Positions 8,179 through 16,560 are shown, numbered from the stretch's first letter. The stretch: DNA of 61,350 bases from an uncultured Paracoccaceae bacterium (GCA_947487205.1 CANKVU010000025.1:1-61350); one strand, 5' to 3'. Numbers and translations are program-made. Notes: generated by a model from the letters alone, not told the origin.

Positions 8179-9822
8179 TCAGGCGCCGACCTTGCGGCCG
8201 GCCAGGATCATGTCGGCCGCCTTTTCCGCGATCATCGTGACGGGGGCGTGCGTGTTGCCCGAAACGATCGTCGGCATGATCGAGGCATCCACGACGCGCA
8301 CCGCGCCGAGCCCGCGCAGGCGCAGGTCCGGGCCGACCACGGCGCCCTTGTCCGGCCCCATCCGGGCGGTGCCGACCGGGTGGAAGATCGTCGTGCCGAT
8401 CCGGCCGGCGGCCGCGACCAGGTCGGCCGTGCTCTCGAGCGCCGGGCCGGGCAGCATCTCCTGCGGGGCGTAGCGGCGCATGGCGGGCGCCGCCATGAGC
8501 GCCCGGGCGGAGCGGATGCTGTCCACGGCGACCGCGCGGTCCGCCTCGGTCGACAGGTAGCGCGGCCGGATCTCGGGCTTGCCGCCGGGATCGCCGTGGC
8601 GGATATGCACGCTCCCGCGGCTTTCGGGGCGCAGATTGCAGACCGACACGGTCATGCCGGGATGCCGGTGCAGCGGCGCGCCGAAGGCGTCGAGCGACAG
8701 CGGCTGGACGTGATACTCGATATTCGCGGTCTCGTGGCGGTCCGACGAGCGGCAGAAGATGCCGAGCTGGCTCGGCGCCATGGACATCGGGCCGGAGCGG
8801 CGCAGCAGGTATTCGAGGCCGATCGACATCTTGCCGGCGAGCGTCGCCGCGCGGTCGTTCAGCGTCCTGGCGCCGGAGATCCGCCAGACCGTGCGAAGCT
8901 GCAGGTGGTCCTGCAGGTTCTCGCCGACGCCCGGCAGCGCATGGCGCACCTCGATCCCCTCGCGCCGCAGGATCTCGGGGTTGCCGATGCCCGATCGCTC
9001 CAGCAGTTGCGGCGTCCCGATCGCGCCCGCCGCGACGATGACCTCCGCCCGCGCGGTGGCGCGGCAGGTCCGCCCGGCGGCCCGGTAGACGAGGCCCGTC
9101 GCCCGCCCGCCCTTGATGGTGAGGCGGGTCGCTTCGGCGCCGACGACGATCCGCAGGTTGCGCCGCCGGCGCGCGGGGTCGAGGAACGCCCGGCGCGCGT
9201 TCCACCGCAGCCCCTTGCGCTGGGTGACGGGAAAGTAGCCGACGCCGGTATTGTCGCCGGCGTTGAAATCGTCCGTGCGCGGGATGCCGATCTCGCCGGC
9301 GGCGCGCGCCACGTCGTCGAGGATGGGCCAGTTGAGCCGCTGGGCCTCGACCCGCAATTCCCCGCCGGCGCCGTGATGGGCGTCGGCCCCGCCCCAGTGA
9401 TCCTCGGACTTGCGGAAATACGGCAGCACGTCGTCCCAGCCCCAGCCGGGATTGCCCATCTGCCGCCACAGATCGTAGTCGCGCGCCTGGCCCCGCATGT
9501 AGATCATGCCGTTGATCGACGAGCATCCGCCGAGGAGCTTGCCGCGCGGATAGTCCAGCGCCCGGCCGCCGAGGCCCGGCTCGGCCTCGGTGCGAAAGCA
9601 CCAATCCATGGTGGGATTGCCCATGGCGTAGAGATAGCCGATCGGCACGTGGACCCAGAAGCGGTTGTCACTGCCCCCCGCCTCGAGGAGAAGGACGCGG
9701 CAGGCGGGATCGGCGCTCAGCCGGTTGGCCAGCACGCAGCCCGCCGAGCCGGCCCCCACGATGACGTAATCGTACGCCCCCGCCTCCGCCGGCGGCGCGC
9801 CGCTCACGCCGCGCGCACGCAT
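8179..9822 (-). CDS. GMC-family FAD-dependent oxidoreductase (choline dehydrogenase-like)
   Basis: The 547-residue flavoprotein oxidises an alcohol. The FAD dinucleotide motif VGAGSAGCVLANRL begins at residue 22, the GMC signature GGCSSINGMIYMRG is at about 100, and the C-terminal catalytic region has HPVGTARMG near 481 and SGNTHAPVTMIAEKAA near 521. The ATG at 9822 falls 19 bases inside the upstream FAH-family gene, pointing to coupled translation. It is the last gene of the probable TetR-controlled operon. GMC members annotated as choline dehydrogenase act on many alcohols. No betaine aldehyde dehydrogenase or betI is nearby, so choline is not favoured. Confidence 0.9.
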   Translation of the reverse strand: MRARGVSGAPPAEAGAYDYVIVGAGSAGCVLANRLSADPACRVLLLEAGGSDNRFWVHVPIGYLYAMGNPTMDWCFRTEAEPGLGGRALDYPRGKLLGGCSSINGMIYMRGQARDYDLWRQMGNPGWGWDDVLPYFRKSEDHWGGADAHHGAGGELRVEAQRLNWPILDDVARAAGEIGIPRTDDFNAGDNTGVGYFPVTQRKGLRWNARRAFLDPARRRRNLRIVVGAEATRLTIKGGRATGLVYRAAGRTCRATARAEVIVAAGAIGTPQLLERSGIGNPEILRREGIEVRHALPGVGENLQDHLQLRTVWRISGARTLNDRAATLAGKMSIGLEYLLRRSGPMSMAPSQLGIFCRSSDRHETANIEYHVQPLSLDAFGAPLHRHPGMTVSVCNLRPESRGSVHIRHGDPGGKPEIRPRYLSTEADRAVAVDSIRSARALMAAPAMRRYAPQEMLPGPALESTADLVAAAGRIGTTIFHPVGTARMGPDKGAVVGPDLRLRGLGAVRVVDASIMPTIVSGNTHAPVTMIAEKAADMILAGRKVGA

Positions 9823-10649
9823 CGCTGCTCCTGGTATCCCAGGCCGTCGATCTCGAGCCGCATCGTGTCGCCCGGCTTCAGGTAGAGCTGGGGCCGCATC
9901 CCCAGGCCCACCCCCGGCGGCGTGCCGGTCGTCACAACGTCCCCGGGCTCCAGCGTCATGAAGGTGCTGAGATAGCTCACGAGGTGGGCGATCCCGAAGA
10001 TCAGGGTCCGGCTGGAGCCGTCCTGGCGGCGGGTGCCGCTCACGTCGAGGCGCATCGCCAGGGCGTGCGGGTCCGCGATCTCGTCGGCGGTGACGAGCCA
10101 GGGGCCCATCGGCGCGAAGGTATCGTGGCTCTTGCCCTTGGTCCACTGGCCCTGCCGCTCGGCCTGCCAGGCCCGTTCGGACACGTCGTTGAGGATCATG
10201 TAGCCCGCCACATGGTCGAGCGCCGCGCTTTCGGATACGTTCTTCGCGCGCGTCCCGATGGCGAAGGCCAGCTCGACCTCCCAATCGACCTTGTCGGCCC
10301 CGGCGGGGATCTCCACGTCGTCATAGGGGCCGCTGATGGCGCTCGTCGCCTTCATGAAGACGATGGGCTCGCTCGGCACGGGCATTCCCGATTCGGCTGC
10401 GTGGTCGGAATAGTTGAGACCGATGCCGATCAGCTTGCCGACATTGGCCAGGCAGGGCCCGATCCGCGGCGTCCCCTCGACCGCCGGGAGGTCGCGGGGA
10501 TCGAGCGTCCGGAGCCGGCGGAGTTCACCGGGGGCGAGGACGCGTCCGTCGATCTCGGCCACGTGGCCGGAGAGATCGCGCAGCGAGCCGTCGGGGGCGC
10601 GCAATCCGGGCCGTTCCGCGCCGCGCGCCCCGTATCTGACCAGTTTCAT
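9804..10649 (-). CDS. Fumarylacetoacetate hydrolase (FAH) family protein
   Basis: The 281-residue protein has the FAH-fold catalytic core at about 70-275. Acidic metal ligands are visible as Glu124 and Glu126 in DWEVELAF and Asp155 in ILNDVSERA. KGKSHDTFAPMGPWLV and TGTPPGVGLG are also typical. Relatives hydrolyse or isomerise C-C bonds in diketo acids, for example 2-hydroxyhepta-2,4-diene-1,7-dioate isomerase and 2,4-diketo-3-deoxyfuconate hydrolase. The start shares an ATGA overlap with the EthD-like gene upstream. In this setting it probably acts late in a catabolic route. The actual substrate cannot be told. Confidence 0.88.
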   Translation of the reverse strand: MKLVRYGARGAERPGLRAPDGSLRDLSGHVAEIDGRVLAPGELRRLRTLDPRDLPAVEGTPRIGPCLANVGKLIGIGLNYSDHAAESGMPVPSEPIVFMKATSAISGPYDDVEIPAGADKVDWEVELAFAIGTRAKNVSESAALDHVAGYMILNDVSERAWQAERQGQWTKGKSHDTFAPMGPWLVTADEIADPHALAMRLDVSGTRRQDGSSRTLIFGIAHLVSYLSTFMTLEPGDVVTTGTPPGVGLGMRPQLYLKPGDTMRLEIDGLGYQEQRCVRAA

Positions 10650-11290
10650 GCAATCGTTCCTTTCCGATCGTGCGAGATCTCGAGCCAGCCGTGATCCTCG
10701 AAGCGGTCGCGCAGCTCCTCCGGCGCCCCCTCCAGGGCCGGGCGGGCGGCGTCGGCGCGCGCGGCCTCGACGAGGAGGAGGTATTGCTGCGCCCCCGGGC
10801 CGCCGCCATAGACGCCGCGCTCCGAGGTCATGATGTTCGAGATCTCCTCGTCCACCGCGTAGAGCCGCGCCCGCGTCACGCCGTCTGCCCCGGCGACCCC
10901 GCGCGCCCAGTCCCGCGGCGCGGCGTCGGCGTTGAACCGCAGGGCGGCGATCCAGGGGGCGGGGGCGGCGCCCGGCGCGCCGGCCTCGACCAGGCGGCGA
11001 TAGATGTTGCGGACCGGATCGCGGAAATGCGTCAGCGCCTCGCGCGTCCACTCCGTCGGCGCATCAAGGGCGGCGAGGTACGGCTTCGATGCCAGCACCT
11101 CGGGCGTGTCGGTCTCGTACATCATCAGGAAGGCCGGCCGCTCGGCGCGGAGGCGGTAGCGGCGCCCCAGCCGGAAGCCCGCGATCGCCACCCGTTCGGG
11201 GATGTGCTCGCAATTGTGCCATTCCTGGTAGCGCAGCACGTATTCGGAATCGATCGCGGCCCAGAAGGCCATCAGCCCGGTGCCCGTCAT
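10646..11290 (-). CDS. EthD-like dimeric alpha/beta-barrel protein
   Basis: The 214-residue product has two related halves, each like a ferredoxin-fold dimeric barrel. The first contains the pattern RYQEWHNCEHIPERVAIAGF, seen in uncharacterised proteins of EthD type in roseobacters. Such small barrels are accessory factors or cofactor-free isomerases and oxygenases in catabolic clusters; no activity can be assigned here. It lies 11 bases downstream of the ABC ATPase stop and overlaps the FAH-family gene by four bases. Confidence 0.65.
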   Translation of the reverse strand: MTGTGLMAFWAAIDSEYVLRYQEWHNCEHIPERVAIAGFRLGRRYRLRAERPAFLMMYETDTPEVLASKPYLAALDAPTEWTREALTHFRDPVRNIYRRLVEAGAPGAAPAPWIAALRFNADAAPRDWARGVAGADGVTRARLYAVDEEISNIMTSERGVYGGGPGAQQYLLLVEAARADAARPALEGAPEELRDRFEDHGWLEISHDRKGTIA

Positions 11291-11301
11291 CGGCGTCTCC
11301 C

Positions 11302-12072
11302 TCAGGTCATGCCCAGCAGGTCGTAGACCTGCCGCGTGTAATCGCCGAAGCGTTCATGCGTCTTCATGTCGAGCGTGCGCGGATACGGCAGGTCGACATC
11401 GATCGCCGCGGCCATGCGCGCCGGCCCCGCCGTCATCACGGCGATGCGCGAGCCCAGGAGCACGGCCTCGGAGATGCCGTGGGTGACGAACAGGATCGTC
11501 TTGCCGCTGGCCTCCCAGATCCGCAGGAGTTCGAGGTTCATCTTCTCGCGGGTCAGCGCGTCGAGGGCGCCGAACGGCTCGTCCATCATGATGAGCCTGG
11601 GATCGTGGATCAGCGCCCGGGCGATGGCGACCCGCTGGCGCTGGCCGCCGGAGAGCTGGCGGGGATACTTCTCCTCCTGCCCGCCCAGACCCACGAGGTC
11701 GAGCAGCGCCCGCGCCCGGTCCCGCGCCGGCTTCATCGGCAGGTGCAGCAGTTCCGCCGGCAGCAGCACGTTGTCGAGGATCGTGCGCCAGTTCAGCAGC
11801 AGCGCCTGCTGGAACACCATCCCGATATCGCGGCTCGGGTCGAACGGCGCGGCCTCGGTGCCGATCCGGACCGTGCCGCCCTCGTGGGTGGTGAGGCCCG
11901 CGAGGATCATCAGCAGCGTGGACTTGCCGCAGCCCGACGGCCCGACGATGGAGACGAGCTCTCCCTCGTCCACGGCGAGCGTGACATCGCTGAGGGCGGT
12001 GTAGGGGGTGCTGCCGCCCGCCCCGTAGACCTTGCGGACGTTCTCGAGCGCGATGAAGGCCGCGTCTTTCAT
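11302..12072 (-). CDS. NitT/TauT-type ABC transporter ATPase
   Basis: The 256-residue ATPase has Walker A GPSGCGKST at 44-52, a signature QLSGGQRQRVAIARAL and Walker B LIMMDEPFGALD. Sequence style is that of TauB/SsuB. Its ATG overlaps the permease stop as ATGA. Together with the permease and binding protein upstream it forms a complete importer for a small organic ligand. Confidence 0.92.
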   Translation of the reverse strand: MKDAAFIALENVRKVYGAGGSTPYTALSDVTLAVDEGELVSIVGPSGCGKSTLLMILAGLTTHEGGTVRIGTEAAPFDPSRDIGMVFQQALLLNWRTILDNVLLPAELLHLPMKPARDRARALLDLVGLGGQEEKYPRQLSGGQRQRVAIARALIHDPRLIMMDEPFGALDALTREKMNLELLRIWEASGKTILFVTHGISEAVLLGSRIAVMTAGPARMAAAIDVDLPYPRTLDMKTHERFGDYTRQVYDLLGMT

Positions 12073-12848
12073 CCCCCGTCCTCCTTGCCGAAGGTGAGAC
12101 GTTCGAGCAGGTCCACGGCGCCGTAGAGCAGCATCCCGATCATCGAGATCAGCAGCACGCACATGAACATCGTCGCCGTGTCGAGATTGATCTGAACCTG
12201 CAGCATCAGGTATCCGAGCCCCCGTTCCGAGCCGATGAACTCGCCCACGATCGCGCCGGCGACGGCGAGGACGGCGGCCACCTTCATGCCCGAGAAGATG
12301 TAGGGAAGCGAGCCGGGGAACTGGATCTTGCGGAAGATCTGCCATTTCGTGGCCCGCAGGGAGCGGGCGAGATACAGCATCTCGGGCTCAATCTCGGCGA
12401 GGCCGCGCGCGGTGGTGATGACGATGGGAAAGAAGCAGATCGCGAAGGCGATCACCGTGTTCGTCCCGATCCCGTAGGACATCCAGACGATGATGATCGG
12501 GCCGAGCGCGACCTTGGGGATCATGTTGAGCGTCACCAGAAGGGGCATGCCCCAGTCGAGCATCGTGCGGCTCCAGGAGAAGAGCAGCGCGATGCCCACG
12601 CCGACCACCACCGCGATCGCGAAGCCGCCGACGATCTCGGTCGCGGTGACGAGGGTGTTCGACACCCAGGCATTGCCCGGGTCCCCGAGCGTCGCGAGCG
12701 TTTCGACCGGGGAGGGAAGGATGTAGGCGGGCATCGAGGGCAGGCTGGCCACGGCCTGCCACAGGGCAAGCACCGCGAGATGCGCGAGTACCGGCCCGCC
12801 ATACCGGCTCAGGGTGCGCCCGAGCCCCGGCGGAGGCGTCTGTGGCAT
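12069..12848 (-). CDS. NitT/TauT-type ABC transporter permease
   Basis: Inner-membrane permease of 259 residues with about six hydrophobic segments (about 18-35, 70-92, 100-125, 128-150, 185-210, 225-245). The cytoplasmic EAA-like loop is around LRATKWQIFRKIQFPGSLP. PAYILPSPVETLATL near the N-terminus matches TauC/SsuC relatives. It follows the binding-protein gene after a 75-base gap that contains a strong stem-loop. Confidence 0.9.
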   Translation of the reverse strand: MPQTPPPGLGRTLSRYGGPVLAHLAVLALWQAVASLPSMPAYILPSPVETLATLGDPGNAWVSNTLVTATEIVGGFAIAVVVGVGIALLFSWSRTMLDWGMPLLVTLNMIPKVALGPIIIVWMSYGIGTNTVIAFAICFFPIVITTARGLAEIEPEMLYLARSLRATKWQIFRKIQFPGSLPYIFSGMKVAAVLAVAGAIVGEFIGSERGLGYLMLQVQINLDTATMFMCVLLISMIGMLLYGAVDLLERLTFGKEDGG

Positions 12849-12874
12849 GTCTTGATCCTTCGGAGGGGAGCGGT

Positions 12875-12915
12875 CGGCCCGGCCCGGACAGGACAGGACA
12901 GGCCGGGCCGGGCCG
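12875..12915 (-). terminator. Intercistronic stem-loop with triple-repeat loop
   Basis: Two perfect complementary 13-base arms (CGGCCCGGCCCGG at 12875-12887, its complement at 12903-12915) flank a 15-base loop made of three copies of ACAGG. It lies in the gap between the binding-protein stop and the permease start. It has no T-run. As in the liv operon of this window, the position suggests differential expression of binding protein and permease. Confidence 0.6.
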
Positions 12916-12923
12916 CGTCGATG

Positions 12924-13916
12924 TCAGGGCATCGTGATCGACGGATCGAGGTAGTCGGTCGTGACCAGCGCCTCGGCCGAGACCGGCTCCTTCACGTCGA
13001 AATAGGTCTCGACGAAATCGATATCCGACTGCACGCGCGCGGCGTCGAACCAGCCCAGTCCCTTGTTGCGCGTGGTCTCGTCGGTCATCAATTCGACCAC
13101 GGCCCGCCAGTTGCGGATCTCCTGCGCGGGATCGAGGCCGGAGGCATGATCGGGCAGCACGGCCACGCATTCCTCGCCGTGGTCCACGCAATACCGGTAG
13201 GATCGCTGGAGCACGGCGACCATGGCGGCGACGGTGTCGGGATTGTCGGCGAGCCACCCGCCATTGGCGATGATCGAGTTGCCGTAGGGGTTCACGCCCA
13301 GGTCGCGGACCGCGACGTAGCCCAGATCGTCGCCGAAGGCGTCCTCCATGATGTAGTGGAAGTTCGCGAAGAACGTCGTGCCCTCGATCGTCCCGGATTT
13401 CAGCGCGCTGACCTTCGCGTTCGGCGCGATGTTCACCCAGTCGACCGAGTCGGGGTCCATGCCCTGCGCCGCGGCCACCGCGGGCCACATCGCGCGGGCC
13501 GCGTCCCCCGGCGGATTGCCGAGCTTGCGGCCCGCGAAATCCGTCACGTCGTCGATCCCGGAACTCTTGAGCCAGTAGAACTGGTAGGGCGAGTTGGCGA
13601 AGACATTCATCACCGCGACGAGGTCCGCGCCCGCGCCGCGCGCCACGATCGCCGTTCCCAGGTCGGCGATCCCCATGTCCGAGGCGCCGACGCCGACCTT
13701 CTGCGCGGCGAGGGTGGAGCCCTTGCCCGCCTCCACCCGCAGGTCGACGCCCGCCTCCTCGAACCAGCCCTGGTCGAGCGCGTAGTAGATCGGCGCGTGC
13801 GAGCCGGCCACCGTCCAGTTGAGAATGAAATCCACCCGCTCCGCCGCTTGCGCCGCGGGGGCCGCCAGCGCGAGCGACGCGGCGACCGCGCCGATGCTCC
13901 CGATCCGTCGTGTCAT
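12924..13916 (-). CDS. NMT1/THI5-like ABC substrate-binding protein
   Basis: Periplasmic receptor of 330 residues. A signal peptide ends near APAAQA-AERVDF. The mature sequence opens with FILNWTVAGSHAPIYYALDQ, matching the NMT1/THI5 fold used for pyrimidines, taurine, nitrate and related ligands. KVGVGASDMGIADLGT is the usual second strand-helix pair. Relatives with this opening often bind hydroxymethylpyrimidine- or riboflavin-like compounds, but the ligand here is not inferable. It sits between the epimerase-like gene and the permease in the TetR-headed block. Confidence 0.88.
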   Translation of the reverse strand: MTRRIGSIGAVAASLALAAPAAQAAERVDFILNWTVAGSHAPIYYALDQGWFEEAGVDLRVEAGKGSTLAAQKVGVGASDMGIADLGTAIVARGAGADLVAVMNVFANSPYQFYWLKSSGIDDVTDFAGRKLGNPPGDAARAMWPAVAAAQGMDPDSVDWVNIAPNAKVSALKSGTIEGTTFFANFHYIMEDAFGDDLGYVAVRDLGVNPYGNSIIANGGWLADNPDTVAAMVAVLQRSYRYCVDHGEECVAVLPDHASGLDPAQEIRNWRAVVELMTDETTRNKGLGWFDAARVQSDIDFVETYFDVKEPVSAEALVTTDYLDPSITMP

Positions 13917-13985
13917 GATGCCTCCTCCCAGAGATGCGGAATTTTTCTCGACCGGTTCCGCCCCGCCGCGGATCCCGCCCGTCGT

Positions 13986-15029
13986 TCAGAACTGGCCCGC
14001 GCGCTCCTCGTAATGGGTGGGCTTGTGGTGGCTCGGCATGTCGCGGTCGATCCAGTCGGCGACCCAGTCGATCATCACGCCGAGCGGCACGGAGGGATAG
14101 CCGAACAGTTTCTGCGCGGCGAGGGTGTTGTTGTACCAGCCGCGATCCTGGACCTCCCCCTCGAAGATCGGCTCCCGGCCGAAGCGGCGGCCGAATTCCC
14201 GCGCCGCCATGATGACGCTCATGTGCTCCGGCCCGCCGATGTTGAGGGGCGTGGTGGGCACCGTCGTGTGGGCCAGCGAGCCGACGATCTGCGCGATGGC
14301 GTCGCCCTGCCAGATCACCGAGGCATAGCCGGTCCCGATCGGGATCGGGGTGCCGTTCCGCACCCAGGTCGCGATGTCGTGGAGGACGCCGTAGCGCATG
14401 TCGATGGCGTAATTCAGGCGCGCCAGCCGCCCGGGCGTCCCGTGCTGGCGCGAGAAGTAGGAGAAGATGCGCTCGCGCCCCACGCAGCTCGTGGCGTAAT
14501 CGCCGGTCGGGCCGGGCTGCACCTCCTCGCTCCAGCCGCCCTCGGCGACCGGCGCGAAGGGATAGACGCAGAGCGTCGAAAAGGCGACGATGCGGGAGGC
14601 CCGGAACGCGTCCGCCACCAGGGCGGGAACGTGCGTGTTCATCGCCCAGGCGAAGGAAGGATCCTCGTCGGTGCCGAATTTCTTGCCCGCCATGTAGACG
14701 ATGTTGCGGACCTTCGGCAGCGCCTCCACGCCCTCCCGGTCGAGGAGGTCGCAGGGCACGGTGTCGATCCCCCAGCTTTCGAGGCGGTCGCGGATCCTGA
14801 GATCCGAGAAGCGGGCGACGCCCACCACCCGCTTGTCGGGCGCGGCGCGCCGCGCCATCCGCGCGAGGGTCGGGCCGACCTTGCCGCCGACGCCCAGCAC
14901 CATGATGTCGCCGTCGAGCTGGCCGAGCCGCGCGCCCAGCCAGGACGGCGGACGCGACATCACCTCCTCCAGCATGTCCTCGTCCTCGATCCGCCCGGGC
15001 AGATCGGACAAATGGTTCCCGTCCAGCAT
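13986..15029 (-). CDS. NAD-dependent epimerase/dehydratase-like SDR protein
   Basis: The 347-residue extended-SDR protein has its nucleotide motif VLGVGGKVGPTLARM at about 44-58 after a 40-residue N-terminal extension. The catalytic area is unusual: FSTLCVYPF stands where YxxxK enzymes have SS..VYG, and a GDYATSCVGRERIFSYFS helix replaces the YxxxK helix, so the general base Tyr-Lys pair appears altered. The function may be substrate binding or an atypical dehydratase. A GGAGGAGG ribosome site precedes the ATG, and an operator-like inverted repeat lies 21-43 bases upstream. Confidence 0.8.
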   Translation of the reverse strand: MLDGNHLSDLPGRIEDEDMLEEVMSRPPSWLGARLGQLDGDIMVLGVGGKVGPTLARMARRAAPDKRVVGVARFSDLRIRDRLESWGIDTVPCDLLDREGVEALPKVRNIVYMAGKKFGTDEDPSFAWAMNTHVPALVADAFRASRIVAFSTLCVYPFAPVAEGGWSEEVQPGPTGDYATSCVGRERIFSYFSRQHGTPGRLARLNYAIDMRYGVLHDIATWVRNGTPIPIGTGYASVIWQGDAIAQIVGSLAHTTVPTTPLNIGGPEHMSVIMAAREFGRRFGREPIFEGEVQDRGWYNNTLAAQKLFGYPSVPLGVMIDWVADWIDRDMPSHHKPTHYEERAGQF

Positions 15030-15049
15030 CCTGGGCGACCTCCTCCCGA

Positions 15050-15072
15050 TTAACTAAGTTAATAGTTAGTTA
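15050..15072. promoter_or_regulatory. TetR-type operator-like inverted repeat
   Basis: In an AT-rich patch, TAACTA (15051-15056) and TAGTTA (15063-15068) form an inverted repeat with a six-base spacer, and a second nested palindrome TTAACTAAGTTAA overlaps it. It sits immediately before the ribosome site of the epimerase-like gene, 39 bases downstream of the TetR gene stop. This is where a promoter under TetR-family repression would be expected. Confidence 0.6.
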
Positions 15073-15110
15073 TGGCGCCGATCGCTGTCAAAGATTTTTT
15101 CAGCGGACGC

Positions 15111-15776
15111 TTAACTGCGGGCGCCGAATTGCAGGAAGGACAGGATGACATCCACGACATGCGCCTCGCGCCGGGCGAGCATGTCGGGGCTGGTCAGGTC
15201 GCGATGGAGGATGAAGCCCAGCGTATGCTGGTTGCTGAGATAGAAGTAGCATTCCGCGTTGATCGACAGGAAGAGTTCGACCGGGTCCACGCCGGCCCGG
15301 AAAAGGCCGGCCGCCTCGCCGCGCGCCAGCGTCTCGCCGATCGTGTCGAGCAGCGGATTGTAGAGGTTGCGGATCTGCTCGGAACTGCGGACGTGCCGGG
15401 CCCGGTGCATGTTCTCGGAGCCGAGCAGCCCGATGATGTGGGGGTTGGTGGCGAAGAGCTCGAAGGTCGCGCGCACCAGCGCGGTCATCGCCTCCACCGG
15501 GTCGAGCGCGCGCAGTTCGAGATCCTTGTGATGGGTCCGGATGGTGACGTAGGCGGCCTCCATCACGGCGACGAAGAGGCGTTCCTTGCTGCCGTAGTAA
15601 TGGTAGATCAGGTTGATGTTCACGCCCGCGGCCTCGGCGATGCGGCCGACCCGCGCCCCGTCGAACCCGCCTTCCGAGAATTCGCTCGTGGCGGCGTCGA
15701 GGATGTCGGCGCGGCTGAGATCGGCGTCCCGCGTCTTGCGCGATTTGGGGCGCGCCGCTTTCGAACTTTTCGCCAC
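15111..15776 (-). CDS. TetR-family transcriptional regulator
   Basis: The 221-residue regulator starts with GTG at 15776 behind a GGGAGG site. The helix-turn-helix lies at about 22-68 (SRADILDAATSEFSEGGFDG, then NINLIYHYYGSKERLF). The basic N-terminal tail and overall length recall RutR-like members. It precedes the epimerase-transporter-enzyme genes on the same strand with an operator-like repeat between them, so it most likely controls that block in response to a pathway compound. Confidence 0.9.
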   Translation of the reverse strand: MAKSSKAARPKSRKTRDADLSRADILDAATSEFSEGGFDGARVGRIAEAAGVNINLIYHYYGSKERLFVAVMEAAYVTIRTHHKDLELRALDPVEAMTALVRATFELFATNPHIIGLLGSENMHRARHVRSSEQIRNLYNPLLDTIGETLARGEAAGLFRAGVDPVELFLSINAECYFYLSNQHTLGFILHRDLTSPDMLARREAHVVDVILSFLQFGARS

Positions 15777-15939
15777 GATTGCCTCCCGGTGGAGGTTAAG
15801 CGTTCACTGAATTGCCCCGGCATGCAAGGGCCCGCGGCGATTTCGGCCTGCCCGGCGGCGCCCCTCCTCCGCCGGGCGCGGACGGCCCCACGGACGATGG
15901 GCACCCGGAGGGCCTTTCCGGCGCCCGGAGCCTCCGCAG

Positions 15940-16115
15940 GCGGCGATCAGCTGCGGATGGACGTCCGGCCCCGGCGCGATCCCGATGCCCACCGGTCGAT
16001 GGCCGCGGTCGTGGTCGTGGTCGTGGTCGCCCTCGCCCGTCCCCGCCGGCGGATTCCCCGCCAGGGAACTGCGCGCCCGGGAAGAAGGTGGCGCCGGTCC
16101 GGAACGGCGACGTCC
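15940..16115 (-). pseudogene. znuA remnant (zinc-binding protein His-rich loop)
   Basis: Minus-strand translation shows SPFRTGATFF at 16081-16113, matching the LPFREGATF segment that precedes the histidine loop of periplasmic ZnuA. In a different frame, 15990-16028 encodes DHDHDHDRGHR, a typical ZnuA His/Asp loop. The two pieces are out of frame with each other and the rest of a roughly 300-residue gene is missing. It lies back to back with znuC and znuB relics, the usual order of a znu locus. Confidence 0.6.
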
Positions 16116-16203
16116 GCGTCGCCGGCTTCGGGAGCGCGTACACGGCGCGCGAGACCGAGGGGCTCTGCCCGGCCTGCGCGGGGACGGGCGCGGCGCGAGG
16201 GCG

Positions 16204-16385
16204 CCGATCGAAACGACCGGGCTGAGCCTCCGCCTTGGGAGACGGCGCTGGAGCGGATCGAGGTCCGGGTCGCGCCGGGCGGGATCGTGCCTGAGGTCGG
16301 CCCGAACGGGTCCGGCAAGTCGACGCTCCTGCAAGTCCTGCTCGGCGAGGTCAGGCAGGCGCGGGCGGGCGGCATCGGCCTCCGA
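16204..16385 (+). pseudogene. znuC remnant (zinc ABC ATPase N-terminus)
   Basis: Plus-strand translation gives IETTGLSLRLG at about 16207 in one frame, then after a frameshift near 16238 LERIEVRVAPGGIVPEVG followed by GPNGSGKSTLLQVLLGE in another. This is the start of a ZnuC-type ATPase with an intact Walker A. The signature and Walker B regions are absent. The sequence passes directly into a znuB-like piece. Confidence 0.65.
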
Positions 16386-16404
16386 GCGGCAGCCAGTGGA
16401 ACTG

Positions 16405-16560
16405 GCCAGGGCGATCAAGGTGGTGGGGGGCTCGCTGATCACCGCCCTGCCGATCATCCCCGCCGCCGCGAGCCCCTTCCCGTGCCGGAGGCTATGGCGG
16501 GGGCTCGGCCCCTCCGGCTGCCTTCGACACGCGGAGGGGCCGACGGTCGGGTGCCTCCTG
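16405..16560 (+). pseudogene. znuB remnant (zinc ABC permease C-terminus)
   Basis: In one plus frame IKVVGGSLITALPIIPAAA followed by SPF matches the conserved late membrane segment of ZnuB (VG.LLI.ALLIIPAA.A). A weak AEGPTVG further on may be the start of the last helix pair. The N-terminal two thirds of the gene are missing. With the znuA and znuC pieces it makes a collapsed zinc-uptake locus of under 700 bases. Confidence 0.6.

Noticed and set aside
8179-9822. Choline dehydrogenase betA of a glycine-betaine operon
   Set aside because: The GMC motifs fit, but no betB, betI or choline transporter is present, and the neighbours are FAH- and EthD-type proteins.
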